Below, in pieces: positions 55,141 to 64,000 of a stretch of 64,000 bases of DNA; the first letter of the stretch is position 1, and every line of letters begins with the position of its first letter. A program made the position numbers and the translations under genes. The DNA is from Nostoc sphaeroides (GTDB taxonomy: Bacteria > Cyanobacteriota > Cyanobacteriia > Cyanobacteriales > Nostocaceae). A model generated the notes under the pieces. That model was not told the DNA's origin. It ran no database searches and worked only from the letters and a program-made list of their open reading frames with translations. The stretch is taken from NCBI RefSeq assembly GCF_003443655.1, contig NZ_CP031941.1, positions 3,656,501 through 3,720,500 on the forward strand, given 5' to 3'.

Positions 55141-58100
55141 ATGAGTCAATCAACTACAAACGAACTTCAATATCGGGGAATCAACCGGACAATTTGTATA
55201 GGTTTAGGGGGTACTGGACGCGATGTTTTAATGCGAATTCGGCGGTTAATTGTTGACCGTTATGGAGATTTAAACAATCTCCCAATTGTGAGTTTTGTTC
55301 ACATCGATACAGATAAAGCTGCAACACAAGTCACCGGTATTCGTACAGGAAGTACCTATCATGGCGTTGACCTCAGCTTTAAAGAAGCAGAAAAAGTCAG
55401 CGCTACAATGTCCTCCAACGAAGTTACCATGTTTGTCGAAGGATTGGAGCGGCGGTCAGAATATACTCGTCACGGCCCATACGACCATATTGCCAGATGG
55501 TTTCCACCACAACTATTGCGAAATATTAAAGCAGTTGAAGAAGGTGCAAAAGGCATTAGACCTGTAGGTAGGCTAGCTTTTTTCCACAATTACCAAAAGA
55601 TTAAAACAGCAATTGAAAGCGCAGAAAGGCGCACAAGAGGACATGATTCTTTATTACTGAAAGCTGGTTTAAGAGTCGAACCAGGACTAAGCATTTTTGT
55701 GGTTGGTTCTCTTTGTGGCGGTACTGGTAGCGGGATGTTTCTGGATATTGCTTATAGTCTCAGACATCTTTATGGCGACCAAAGCGCCAAAATTTTTGGC
55801 TATTTAGTGATTAGTCCAGAATTGTATGGCAATGCTCCTAGTATGAGCGCGAATACTTATGCCGCACTCAAAGAATTAAATTATTACAGCACACCAGGCA
55901 CAAAATTTGAAGCATTTTATGACCTCCAAAATTTAGTTTTTATCCAAGAACAGCGTCCACCATTTGACTACACCTATTTAGTATCAAGTCAAACAGGAGG
56001 TGAATATTCAATCCTTGTTCAAGGTAAGCTATGTAATGTGATTGCTCATAAGATTGCTCTGGATTTTTCCAGTGAATTAGCACCAGCAATTAAAGGCAGT
56101 AGAGACAATTTTCTGCAACACATGATCCAATGTGATAAACACCCGCGTCCCAATAGCCAGCGTTATTTAACATTTGGATTGGCGGCTATTTATTTTCCCC
56201 GCGATACTATTGTCCAAATTGCCTTAAACCGCGTTAGTTTAGAGCTAGTAAAATTTTGGTTAAACGGCAAAGGTCAAAGTCCAGATCCCCTAAAATTAAT
56301 TGAGCAATTCCTCATTCAGTATCATTGGCACAACGACCCAGAAAACAAAGATAATTTCACGACAAAGCTAGCAGAATCGGTTCAAGAGAATAACAAGAGC
56401 TTTCGGAATACTATTAGTACTTGGAGAAATAAATTAGAGAGGCAAATTTCCGAGTGTCAAAAACGCGAGAATCGCAATGATATTCGCGGACAGTTACCAA
56501 GGGAATTTAGAGAGCAATTTCGCAAAGTTCAGCCTGGTGAAACTGAAAGCACTAGAGGAATTTGGTTGACAAGACTGCTACAAATTTCTCCAAATACCAC
56601 CAAGGAACTAAAAAGTAATATTGATGATTATCTGAGTCAGTTACTCACGCCAACAGATTCTACTTTTTCCATTAAAAGTGTCCGTGATTGGCTAGATGCT
56701 TTGCAACATGAATTACATAACTATCAACAAAACTTGCAAGAAAAAATCACTGATAATGGTGGAATGAAAATCTTGGAAGATTTAGAAAGAAAATGGCGAG
56801 ACGCTGAACAAACAATCGATGACATTGAACATAAAGCTGGTATTCCCCTCCTGAATAATAAAAATAGTCAATTCCAAGATGAAGCCAAAAAATCAGTACA
56901 GGAAGTCTGCAAAATTATTCAGCATAACTTTGATGTCACAGTCGTTCAAGAGTCGCTAAAAATTGTTAATAACCTGCAAAAGCATATTCAAGAGAGAACA
57001 ACTCAAGTTGCTGCCTTTAGTAGCTTAGTAGAAGATTTACAAAGTTTCTATGAAAAACAAGATAGAGACTTGAGACAATTAAATTTTGATGAAATGAGCG
57101 GGGAAGCAATATTTGATAGTGAAGATATCGATCGCTGTTATCAAAATATTTTACCAGAAGATGATTTACGTCGCCAGTTTGTGTTAGTAAGTTCGACACT
57201 TACAGAACAAACTGGTAGAGGACAATCTTTGGTAAGTTTTATAGACAGAGAACGCACTACTTCAGAACAGTTGCAAAAAGAAATTGATCTGAAAGTTGAT
57301 AAATTATTTGCTTCTCGGAGTATTAATATTGTCAACTCTGTGATTAAGCGTTTTATGCAAAACTACTCTTTAGCAGTACGTTCAACTCGTTTAGCACAAG
57401 TTATGCAGGAAGCTGAACCTCTCTTGCGTTTGAATTTAGCTGATCCCTATTTCCGGGAAGATCCTGCTAAAAGTAGTAAATTAGTGGGGTTTAAGGATAC
57501 AGATGAATTAGAAGTACGACAGTTTAAAACTTTGCTGACACAAGATATAGGAGTGGAGCCAAGTGTCTTAAAAGCAACACAAGCTGAAGACGAAATTTTA
57601 ATTGTGAATGAATATGCTGGTTTTCCTCTCAGACTAATTAGTAGTCTAGCAAGAATGAGAAACCCTTACCTGCGTGAACAGCATTCTCCGACATCTTTTC
57701 TTCATAACGATTCTAATGCTTCCTTCCCTGACATTATTCCACCTGATGCTAGAAAAATGGAAGAATTGGAGGATGTTTTTTATCCTTGCCTAGCATTGGG
57801 TTTATTAGAAAAAAATCAGGATAATCAACAGTTGGAATTTCAATATCACGATCCATTGCGTGATAGTTATACTACTGCTTCTTTAAATACAGAATGGAGT
57901 CAAGCTTTGGAAGAACTTGCTAACCGTAAGGATATGACTGAAGCTTTACAACAGCTTTTAGATGATGAGATTGCTGTAATAGAAAGAAAACCTGAACTTT
58001 GGGAGAATAACTATGTACTTAAAGTACGGCAATTTGTCAAAGAAGTTGATGAATTACCAGAAGATAGTGCCAATTATCCCTACAGAGCAGCAGTAGTTGG

Positions 58101-58380
58101 TACAAATACAGACCCTGTAGCTAAAGAGGGAATTATTAATCGCTTCCGCAGAAAGATGAATGAGCGGTTTAAAGGTTCCCCAAGTCTAAGTACAAATTTA
58201 GGGCAGCAAAAAGCTATTGTAGGTGAGATAGTTGTTGATTATCCTGTAGATTCTACTGATAATCGAGCAAAACGACGCTTAGAATTAGAGCGACTAAAGC
58301 AAGATTTAGCTGATGAATTGATGACTGAAGAAGAGTACGATCGCGAGAAACAAAAAATCTTTGCTAAGTACCCCCTTTAA
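55141..58380 (+). CDS. Tubulin/FtsZ-superfamily GTPase-like protein (Tubulin_2 type), 1079 residues
   Basis: The N-terminal part is a tubulin-like GTPase. A glycine-rich start CIGLGGTGRDVLMRIR (residues 19-34) corresponds to the FtsZ/tubulin T1 region, and GSLCGGTGSGMF (GGTGSG at 193-198) is the T4 tubulin signature. VSFVHIDTD and GYLVISPELYGN are neighbouring strands. From about residue 380 to 760 it is charged and helical with coiled-coil segments, and a further helical domain extends to about 1040. The last 35 residues (RLELERLKQDLADELMTEEE ...) look like a SHOCT-type tail. It is nearly three times the size of FtsZ. It may polymerise or act as a GTP-driven switch on the membrane complex coded next to it; that is inference. 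Confidence 0.87.
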   Translation: MSQSTTNELQYRGINRTICIGLGGTGRDVLMRIRRLIVDRYGDLNNLPIVSFVHIDTDKAATQVTGIRTGSTYHGVDLSFKEAEKVSATMSSNEVTMFVEGLERRSEYTRHGPYDHIARWFPPQLLRNIKAVEEGAKGIRPVGRLAFFHNYQKIKTAIESAERRTRGHDSLLLKAGLRVEPGLSIFVVGSLCGGTGSGMFLDIAYSLRHLYGDQSAKIFGYLVISPELYGNAPSMSANTYAALKELNYYSTPGTKFEAFYDLQNLVFIQEQRPPFDYTYLVSSQTGGEYSILVQGKLCNVIAHKIALDFSSELAPAIKGSRDNFLQHMIQCDKHPRPNSQRYLTFGLAAIYFPRDTIVQIALNRVSLELVKFWLNGKGQSPDPLKLIEQFLIQYHWHNDPENKDNFTTKLAESVQENNKSFRNTISTWRNKLERQISECQKRENRNDIRGQLPREFREQFRKVQPGETESTRGIWLTRLLQISPNTTKELKSNIDDYLSQLLTPTDSTFSIKSVRDWLDALQHELHNYQQNLQEKITDNGGMKILEDLERKWRDAEQTIDDIEHKAGIPLLNNKNSQFQDEAKKSVQEVCKIIQHNFDVTVVQESLKIVNNLQKHIQERTTQVAAFSSLVEDLQSFYEKQDRDLRQLNFDEMSGEAIFDSEDIDRCYQNILPEDDLRRQFVLVSSTLTEQTGRGQSLVSFIDRERTTSEQLQKEIDLKVDKLFASRSINIVNSVIKRFMQNYSLAVRSTRLAQVMQEAEPLLRLNLADPYFREDPAKSSKLVGFKDTDELEVRQFKTLLTQDIGVEPSVLKATQAEDEILIVNEYAGFPLRLISSLARMRNPYLREQHSPTSFLHNDSNASFPDIIPPDARKMEELEDVFYPCLALGLLEKNQDNQQLEFQYHDPLRDSYTTASLNTEWSQALEELANRKDMTEALQQLLDDEIAVIERKPELWENNYVLKVRQFVKEVDELPEDSANYPYRAAVVGTNTDPVAKEGIINRFRRKMNERFKGSPSLSTNLGQQKAIVGEIVVDYPVDSTDNRAKRRLELERLKQDLADELMTEEEYDREKQKIFAKYPL

Positions 58381-58450
58381 TCTCTTTTTTAGGTTAGATA
58401 ATATCCACATTTTTTAGCAAACTTTTTTTTCCATTTTCAAGGTGTTTTTG

Positions 58451-60085
58451 ATGCCACCATTACCAGGTTATTTAATATTTATTACTCTTGTACTCGTCGT
58501 TCTACCATCTATATCTACGATTTTTCTCCGCTTGGCTCTGTATCAACATCTATTATCTTTGGAAGATAAGGTACGAAGGTTAATTAGTAGACAATCACCT
58601 GGACAACAACCAAAAATCCTAGAAGAATTAGAACGAAGGTTTAGAGACGCTAGTAGAAACTTAGATCAGGTTAATACAGCAGCATTAATCGACCAAGTTT
58701 ATAGCCAAGAAAAAGTTTGGGGATTTACCTGTGAACAAATCGATTACTTTTGTCGTATTCTTCCGAATTTACTCTTAGCCTTTGGTTTACTTGGTACTTT
58801 TCTAGGTATCACGCTTAATTTAGCGGCACTCAGTCAAACAATCAATCAAACTAATATTAGCAATGTTAGCAATTTAGTTGCTGAATTAAAGAAACCACTA
58901 GAAGGGATGAGTATTGCCTTCACTACTAGTTTAACGGGACTTTTTTTTAGTACTTTTTTAACAATATTTAACTGGTTTAAAAATACTAGTTTTGCCAAGT
59001 ACAGACTTATTTGTACTCTTGAAGACTATCTAGATAATATTTATCATCCCCAAATACAAGGTGATACTCGTCTCGATAAAATTGTGAAAAAAATGGTATC
59101 CCAGCAGGATGAGTTTTTAACTCGCTTTGGTGATACTGTGCGGGATGCAGTGGAGAAATCTATAGGAAGTGTAGCAAAACAAATTGCTGACGGGAATAAA
59201 GAAGCTGCTGATTTAGCCAAGCAAGTTTATGAAGGCTTTTATCAAGCTGCTGGTACTATATCTGGTGCTGCTAATGAATTTGAACATACTATTACTGAAC
59301 TGAATGCAAAATCTCATATATTTAAACAGTCTGCTGAAACATTTGCTAATAGTCAGTTTCCTCAGAAATTATCAGCAGCGACAGCCAATTTGACTACTAT
59401 GCAAGAGAGATTTTCACAATCTGCTACAAGTTTAGCCCAGACAACCCAATTAATTGAAACAGCATTGATAGAAGTTCAGCGTTGTAGTCAAGAATTAACT
59501 AATTTAGCAATAGATATTAAAAAGGCAAATCAAACTTCAATTCAAGTTTTAGACTTACATAAAAATAATCAAAACTCCCTTGGTGAGATTATTCCTCAAC
59601 TCAAGCAAGGAGCTACTAGTTTTTCAAAAGCGATTAATAAACTTGATAAGTTAGAGGAAAGAATTGCAAATAAAGCTGATAATTTGACACAGTTGGTAGA
59701 AGGAGTTAAAAGCTATACAGAACAAGTTAATTTGGCAATCGAGGCTTTAGGCGATCGCTTGATTTTAAGCTTATCTCAACAAATTGGTTCTAATAACCAA
59801 CAAGTTAAGGCTGTGATGGTCAATTTTGAAGAATATGCCAATCAGTTAGGCGTTAAATTTGATATTTCTAAATCAGATTTTATAGATTTGATTCAAAACA
59901 ACAATGAAAAATTTACTTCTGAATATAAAAATGTCAGCGCTCTTATTGTTAAAGGAATTATTCAGCAAACAGAAATAAATAAACAAGGATTACAAATGTT
60001 AATTAATAATGTTCAGGATTTTAATAAGGATGTCAACAATATAAAAGACGAAATTTCTCGGCTGAGACAGATAATGGAAAAGTAA
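58451..60085 (+). CDS. MotA/TolQ/ZorA-like stator protein with long coiled-coil tail
   Basis: From the ATG at 58451 the protein has 544 residues. It has three predicted membrane helices: about 7-30, 102-127 (LLLAFGLLGTFLGITLNLAA) and 152-174 (MSIAFTTSLTGLFFSTFLTI). The GLLGTFLG and GMSIAFTTSLTGL motifs are those of MotA/TolQ/ExbB proteins, which form ion channels with a MotB/ZorB partner. The remaining 350 residues are a long helical tail rich in Gln, Asn and Lys, as in ZorA of the Zorya antiphage system, whose tail projects into the cytoplasm. AAGGTG before 58451 supports this start over the GTG at 58442. It is followed after 53 bp by the OmpA-like partner. Confidence 0.83.
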   Translation: MPPLPGYLIFITLVLVVLPSISTIFLRLALYQHLLSLEDKVRRLISRQSPGQQPKILEELERRFRDASRNLDQVNTAALIDQVYSQEKVWGFTCEQIDYFCRILPNLLLAFGLLGTFLGITLNLAALSQTINQTNISNVSNLVAELKKPLEGMSIAFTTSLTGLFFSTFLTIFNWFKNTSFAKYRLICTLEDYLDNIYHPQIQGDTRLDKIVKKMVSQQDEFLTRFGDTVRDAVEKSIGSVAKQIADGNKEAADLAKQVYEGFYQAAGTISGAANEFEHTITELNAKSHIFKQSAETFANSQFPQKLSAATANLTTMQERFSQSATSLAQTTQLIETALIEVQRCSQELTNLAIDIKKANQTSIQVLDLHKNNQNSLGEIIPQLKQGATSFSKAINKLDKLEERIANKADNLTQLVEGVKSYTEQVNLAIEALGDRLILSLSQQIGSNNQQVKAVMVNFEEYANQLGVKFDISKSDFIDLIQNNNEKFTSEYKNVSALIVKGIIQQTEINKQGLQMLINNVQDFNKDVNNIKDEISRLRQIMEK

Positions 60086-60138
60086 ATAGAAAAATAGCTG
60101 ATTACATTGACATTAATTAGAAACTAAAATATTCAGTT

Positions 60139-60786
60139 ATGGCTCGTCGTTCACGGCATAATGACTATAAAGAAGACTTAAATATTTGGCCTGCTTTTAC
60201 AGATTTAATGTCCAATGCTTTCATGATCCTGCTGTTATTATTATTAATAGCCACCACTAAATATACGATATCGCAAATATCTAATCCAGGGACGCCGCCA
60301 ATTTTACTAATTAAAGATGAAAATTCGAGATTTGATCCAGGTAGCGCAGTAATTCCAACGACAATGTTGGATTATATCAATAATAAACTCGTACCTGATA
60401 TAGAATCAACCACAAAATCTTACAATATTAATACAGTTGAAATAATTGGGCATACTGATGAACAACCTGTTAGTATTATCAGCAGCAATCTAGACTCTAA
60501 TTTAGAGGCAGCAGCTAGTCCAGGGGGTTCAGTTAGTACACTTAAAGCAGGTTCTAACGCTGATTTAGGATTGATGCGTTCTCTTGCAGTGGTTAAAGAA
60601 CTGCTGAAAATCCAGCAACAAAATAAGATGTCAGGAGTGCAATTTCGCGCCTATTCGGCAGCACAATTAATATTACCAAATGGGGAATTTGCTCCCATTC
60701 CCCAAGAAAAGCGTCAGTCAGAATCAAAGCGGCGACGAATTGAAATTCGTTTTACGCGCTTGGGTGAAGTGCGAGAAGTAAAATAA
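60139..60786 (+). CDS. MotB/ZorB-like protein with OmpA peptidoglycan-binding domain
   Basis: The 215-residue protein has a short cytoplasmic start, one transmembrane helix (MSNAFMILLLLLLIATTKY, about 24-42) preceded by WPAFTDLM with Asp22 at the place of the ion-carrying Asp of MotB and ZorB, and a periplasmic OmpA-like domain. The latter shows VEIIGHTDEQPV, LGLMRSLAVVKELL, FRAYSAAQ and RRRIEIRF. An Ala/Ser/Gly-rich insert of about 35 residues sits after the GHTDEQP motif. With the MotA-like protein it should form a stator-type ion channel anchored to peptidoglycan. It closes the four-gene cluster; the next gene is convergent. Confidence 0.88.
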   Translation: MARRSRHNDYKEDLNIWPAFTDLMSNAFMILLLLLLIATTKYTISQISNPGTPPILLIKDENSRFDPGSAVIPTTMLDYINNKLVPDIESTTKSYNINTVEIIGHTDEQPVSIISSNLDSNLEAAASPGGSVSTLKAGSNADLGLMRSLAVVKELLKIQQQNKMSGVQFRAYSAAQLILPNGEFAPIPQEKRQSESKRRRIEIRFTRLGEVREVK

Positions 60787-60842
60787 ATAATCCATTACCC
60801 ACAGCTAGAATACTAATAAGTAATCGAAGTTTTAAGAAAAAA

Positions 60843-61799
60843 CTAAGATTTACTCTTATCTGCTTCTTTCTGCGCCGCCTCACTGTATTTCTTATAAAGT
60901 TGAGTACGAATCTTGGCTTCCTGATAACGGCTGTGTTTTTGTGGTACCGTACTCATTAAATCTGAAGCCCGTTGCCACTTAGCAGCTATCTCTAACCACT
61001 GAGTTGAGATTGTGGCTGTTTTACCAGATGCAGAAGCAAGGTTTGCAATTCGCACGGCTGTGGCAAATTGGTCATCAGACGGGTCAGAAAGGTTATTCTT
61101 AGCAATACTAAGTGGTGTTTGAACTTTGCGATCGCTTGTATTTTCTGGAGTTATATATTTAGAAGTTTGTAATTGCATTAGGTTTATCAGGTTATTACCT
61201 AACTGGGCATAAACAACCCAACTAAGCAACAACAGTGAGCATAAACCAGCCGCAGCTAATATCTTTTTTTTAGGCTTCTTTTTGTGTTTTTCTTTGTTAA
61301 TAAGTACTAAAGGACGAGAGACTTGAGTTCTAGGAAAATTTGGCTTTGCTAGTTCAGCTTGAGCTTCTGTGAAATCTGCAATCAATTGCTTTACAATATT
61401 AGGCTGAATTAACGTAATTTCCTGTGACCAAAGCAATTGTTTGTCGCGATCGCTATCTATTTCCTTTAACCACAGTAATTGTTGTTCTCGAACAATCCGA
61501 CTGTTGATATTGACTCGCCGAATATAACGCGGGGCGATGGAATCAAGAATTTGCTGGATTTGTTCTACTAGGGGAGATTGCTCAAGTTGCTCTATCCTAG
61601 CCGCCTCGCACAGAAGTTGTAAGACACCATCAGAAAAAATGGCTCTAGTTCTGACACCAGACTTGGCTAGCTTTTCGTTCAATAGCTGAATAATCGCAGC
61701 AACGCTACCTTGGTGAGCTTGCCAAACGATATCATTTATCCGGTCTACCACCTGAAATTTAGTGATAGCTCTTCCACCCTGACTGATTAACGTATTCAT
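60843..61799 (-). CDS. Hypothetical single-pass membrane protein
   Basis: The 318-residue protein has a soluble N-terminal domain (about 1-170) starting MNTLISQGGRAITKFQVVDR. It contains GVRTRAIFSDGVLQLLCEAA and a basic strand region YIRRVNINSRIVREQQLLWL, a type of domain I have seen in other cyanobacterial proteins but cannot name. A Lys-rich patch (EKHKKKPKKK) precedes one transmembrane helix (ILAAAGLCSLLLLSWVVYAQ, about 183-203), and the rest is helical and likely outside the cytoplasm. It is convergent with the ZorB-like gene (56 bp between stops), so it is not part of that operon. Function unknown. Confidence 0.65.
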   Translation of the reverse strand: MNTLISQGGRAITKFQVVDRINDIVWQAHQGSVAAIIQLLNEKLAKSGVRTRAIFSDGVLQLLCEAARIEQLEQSPLVEQIQQILDSIAPRYIRRVNINSRIVREQQLLWLKEIDSDRDKQLLWSQEITLIQPNIVKQLIADFTEAQAELAKPNFPRTQVSRPLVLINKEKHKKKPKKKILAAAGLCSLLLLSWVVYAQLGNNLINLMQLQTSKYITPENTSDRKVQTPLSIAKNNLSDPSDDQFATAVRIANLASASGKTATISTQWLEIAAKWQRASDLMSTVPQKHSRYQEAKIRTQLYKKYSEAAQKEADKSKS

Positions 61800-62325
61800 T
61801 AATTTAGGGACTCTTTTCTACTTACCTTGATCTTGTTTTCGATTTTACGAGTAAAAAGATGAGTTGCCAAATAAAATCATAAATATACAGCTTCCTTTTT
61901 CGGTTCGGCAAGGATGCTCGATCGCAATAAGTCAATTGGATGCTCGATCGCCTTGATAGCGTGGGATTCTTCGGCTAAAACTGCATTTTCAGAATAACGC
62001 TCATGCTGGCGGACGCGCTACCTGTTTGACATACTACATTATTAATGATGTCTTTTTGCGCCGCAGGTATCGCCTTTGGTCAAGTTGAGGTAGGTGAATG
62101 CATTCTGTGGGCGATCGCTTTGATATTTCTGGAACTGTCACGCCGTCAGATATTGTTCACAAACTAAACAAAATTGCTGTATCGGGATATTTTTGTGAGG
62201 AATTCTCGCTTTTTTTGCCTTTTTGTCATAATGGCAAGACTAACTAGCGCTGCGATCGCTACATTAGAAGATATATATATAAAAATCAACAATGGTTTTT
62301 ATTCTTTCGCAGTTCACACAAAACC
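61800..62325. other. Gene-free region upstream of the M3 oligopeptidase
   Basis: No gene is supported. A 49-codon frame at 62098-62247 (MHSVGDRFDISGTVTPSDIV ...) is open with an ATG but has no ribosome-binding site or recognised domain. HIP1 and half-HIP1 sites are frequent. A TATATATATA tract at 62269-62280 lies 45 bp before the peptidase start and could include a promoter. Confidence 0.45.
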
Positions 62326-64000
62326 ATGAGTGCAAGTACCATTATTTCCGACAATCCCTTACTTCAAGGCGTTGGTTTACCTCCCTTTGCAGAGATTAAA
62401 CCAGAACGAGTAGTACCAGCCTTCAATGAGTTGCTGGCAGAACTTGACCAGCAGCTTGTCACCTTAGAGGCTAATGTACAGCCTACTTGGAGTGGTTTAG
62501 TAGAACCCTTAGAAAAGCTGACTGAACGGCTTACCTGGAGTTGGGGGGTGGTAAATCATTTAATGGGTGTTAAAAATAGCCCGGAACTGCGCGAAGCTCA
62601 TGAAATTGTCCAGCCACTAGTTGTACAATTTATCAACAAGCTCGGTCAAAGTAAACCCATTTATAATGCTTTTAAAGCACTCCGTACTAGTGATATTTGG
62701 GCAACTCTAGAATTAGCCCAACAGCGCATTGTAGAAGCCGCCATTCGAGATGCAGAACTTTCTGGTGTTGGCTTAGAAGGAGAGGGAAGAGAGCGTTTCA
62801 ACGCTATACAAATGGAATTAGCAGAACTTTCTACCAAATTCTCCAACCATGTACTTGATGCTACTAAAGCCTTCAGCTTAACCCTAACAACACAAGCGGA
62901 AATTGACGGTTTGCCACCAAGCTTAGTGAGTTTAGCAGCCCAAGCGGCTCGTGCATCTGGCGAAAGCAATGCCACACCAGAAAATGGCCCCTGGCGGATT
63001 ACTTTGGACTTCCCCAGTTATGGCCCTTTCATGCAGCACAGCACCCGTCGAGATTTGCGCGAAAAGCTCTACAAAGCTCATATCACTCGCGCTTCTGCTG
63101 GCGATTTGGATAACAAGCCCTTAATTGAGCGGATTTTGAAGTTGCGCCAAGAACTCGCAGATATACTAGGCTTTAAAAGTTTTGCCCAATTGAGCCTAGC
63201 TAGTAAAATGGCTCCCAATGTTGAGGGAGTCAACGCCCTATTAGAAGAACTACGCCGCGCTAGTTATGATGCTGCTGTCAAAGACTTGGCAGAACTCAAA
63301 GCTTTTGCAGCAGCACAAGGAGCAGCAGAAGCTGAAGATTTACAACACTGGGATATCAGCTTTTGGGCAGAACGCCAACGAGAAGCAAAATTTGCCTTTA
63401 CCTCTGAAGAATTGCGTCCCTACTTCCCTCTTCCCCAAGTGTTAGACGGCTTATTTGGACTAGTCAAGCGGCTGTTTGGCGTTACTGTCACCTCTGCCGA
63501 TGGTCAAGCGCCAGTATGGCATGAAGATGTCCGTTATTTCCAAATTGCTGATGAAACTGGTTCTCCTATAGCCTACTTCTATTTAGACCCTTACAGCCGT
63601 CCAGCAGAAAAACGCGGTGGTGCTTGGATGGATGTGTGCATCAATCGCGCCAAAATTACTAAAAATGGTGTGACTGCCATCCGCTTACCTGTAGCTTATT
63701 TGGTGTGTAATCAAAGTCCTCCCGTAGATGGTAAACCGAGTTTGATGACTTTCTATGAAGTAGAGACTTTGTTCCACGAGTTTGGTCATGGATTGCACCA
63801 CATGCTCACCAAGGTTGACTATACCGGAGCCGCAGGCATCAATAATGTGGAGTGGGATGCAGTGGAACTACCTAGTCAGTTTATGGAAAACTGGTGTTAT
63901 GAGCGACGCACTTTCTTTGGAATGGCGAAGCATTACGAAACTGGTGAAGCCCTACCGGAGCATTATTATCAAAAGCTGCTAGCGGCACGTAATTATATGA
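62326..64000 (+). CDS. prlC: M3 family oligopeptidase A, truncated by the window end
   Basis: The frame is open from an ATG at 62326 to the last base, giving 558 residues of a protein normally about 700 long. It starts SDNPLLQGVGLPPFAEIKPE and contains GFKSFAQLSLASKMA, GGAWMDVCINRA and the zinc motif FHEFGHGLHHML (HEFGH), followed by NVEWDAVELPSQFMENW with the third ligand region. It is a cytosolic metallo-oligopeptidase that cuts short peptides, including cleaved signal peptides in E. coli. No frameshift is seen in the visible part; the C-terminal portion lies beyond the window. Confidence 0.95.
   Translation, partial: MSASTIISDNPLLQGVGLPPFAEIKPERVVPAFNELLAELDQQLVTLEANVQPTWSGLVEPLEKLTERLTWSWGVVNHLMGVKNSPELREAHEIVQPLVVQFINKLGQSKPIYNAFKALRTSDIWATLELAQQRIVEAAIRDAELSGVGLEGEGRERFNAIQMELAELSTKFSNHVLDATKAFSLTLTTQAEIDGLPPSLVSLAAQAARASGESNATPENGPWRITLDFPSYGPFMQHSTRRDLREKLYKAHITRASAGDLDNKPLIERILKLRQELADILGFKSFAQLSLASKMAPNVEGVNALLEELRRASYDAAVKDLAELKAFAAAQGAAEAEDLQHWDISFWAERQREAKFAFTSEELRPYFPLPQVLDGLFGLVKRLFGVTVTSADGQAPVWHEDVRYFQIADETGSPIAYFYLDPYSRPAEKRGGAWMDVCINRAKITKNGVTAIRLPVAYLVCNQSPPVDGKPSLMTFYEVETLFHEFGHGLHHMLTKVDYTGAAGINNVEWDAVELPSQFMENWCYERRTFFGMAKHYETGEALPEHYYQKLLAARNYM

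Noticed and set aside
53979..60786. Calling the cluster a complete Zorya system
   Set aside because: ZorC, ZorD, ZorE or ZorF/G-like genes are absent; only the motor pair is ZorA/B-like, so the label would be premature.
60843..61799. Fifth member of the VWA-tubulin operon
   Set aside because: It is on the opposite strand and convergent, so it cannot share the transcript; adjacency alone is weak evidence.
62098..62247. 49-codon open frame before prlC
   Set aside because: Has an ATG but no ribosome-binding site or recognisable family; mentioned only within the intergenic entry.

Overview
The window reads as chromosomal DNA of a filamentous, heterocyst-forming type of cyanobacterium (Nostoc/Anabaena group). 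The basis is a high density of the HIP1 octamer GCGATCGC, many 7-bp short tandem repeats (STRRs) between genes, and a plant-type PetF ferredoxin, an orphan carboxysome shell protein, a COP23-domain protein and a cyanobacterial sulfiredoxin. I saw no tRNA or rRNA gene, no CRISPR array and no intact transposase. The assignment to genus is inference.

Layout. 0-5 kb: a membrane protein, a DUF1350 protein, a receiver-PP2C phosphatase facing a STAS antagonist, and an HTH protein fused to a GrpE-like head. 5-12 kb: Dps and sulfiredoxin (oxidative stress), a SpoIID-type wall protein, PetF, a repeat-packed stretch with several MITE-like elements, a truncated gene and a wall amidase. 12-23 kb: RibBA, ArgC (catalytic Cys read as Ser), enolase, a membrane Ser/Thr kinase, COP23, a secreted double-trypsin/TPR protein and glyoxalase I. 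24-30 kb: ClpB and HtpG chaperones and ribosomal protein L28. 30-40 kb: Uma2 nuclease, vanadium haloperoxidase, RTX-repeat protein, an inactive/active M16 peptidase pair with a divergent TetR regulator, and a DUF4332 protein. 40-53 kb: DUF29, PhzF, a tiny lipoprotein, aminopeptidase P, a second Uma2, ffh-rpsP-khpA, PhoH, a HutX-like protein, a lone BMC shell protein, a DUF6816 protein and an ABC exporter. 54-61 kb: a four-gene co-directional cluster (VWA protein, 1079-residue tubulin-like GTPase, MotA/ZorA-like protein with a long tail, OmpA/MotB/ZorB-like protein). The window ends inside an M3 oligopeptidase.

The most interesting locus is the 54-61 kb cluster. It combines a proton- or ion-driven stator pair of the ZorA/ZorB kind with a tubulin/FtsZ-superfamily GTPase and a membrane VWA protein. 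As I recall, a family of FtsZ-like proteins linked to VWA and OmpA-family proteins has been proposed as a membrane-remodelling system. The motor-like pairing seen here suggests either that or a Zorya-like defence system. Its function is not established.

The second theme is repeats. There are several small mobile-looking elements with terminal inverted repeats, one with a perfect 10-bp target duplication. There are also repeat families whose linkers are conserved while their palindromic cores differ from copy to copy but stay self-complementary, two arrays of 21-bp units, and a five-unit array of 29-bp hairpins behind htpG. Some of these elements appear to supply start or stop codons to neighbouring genes.
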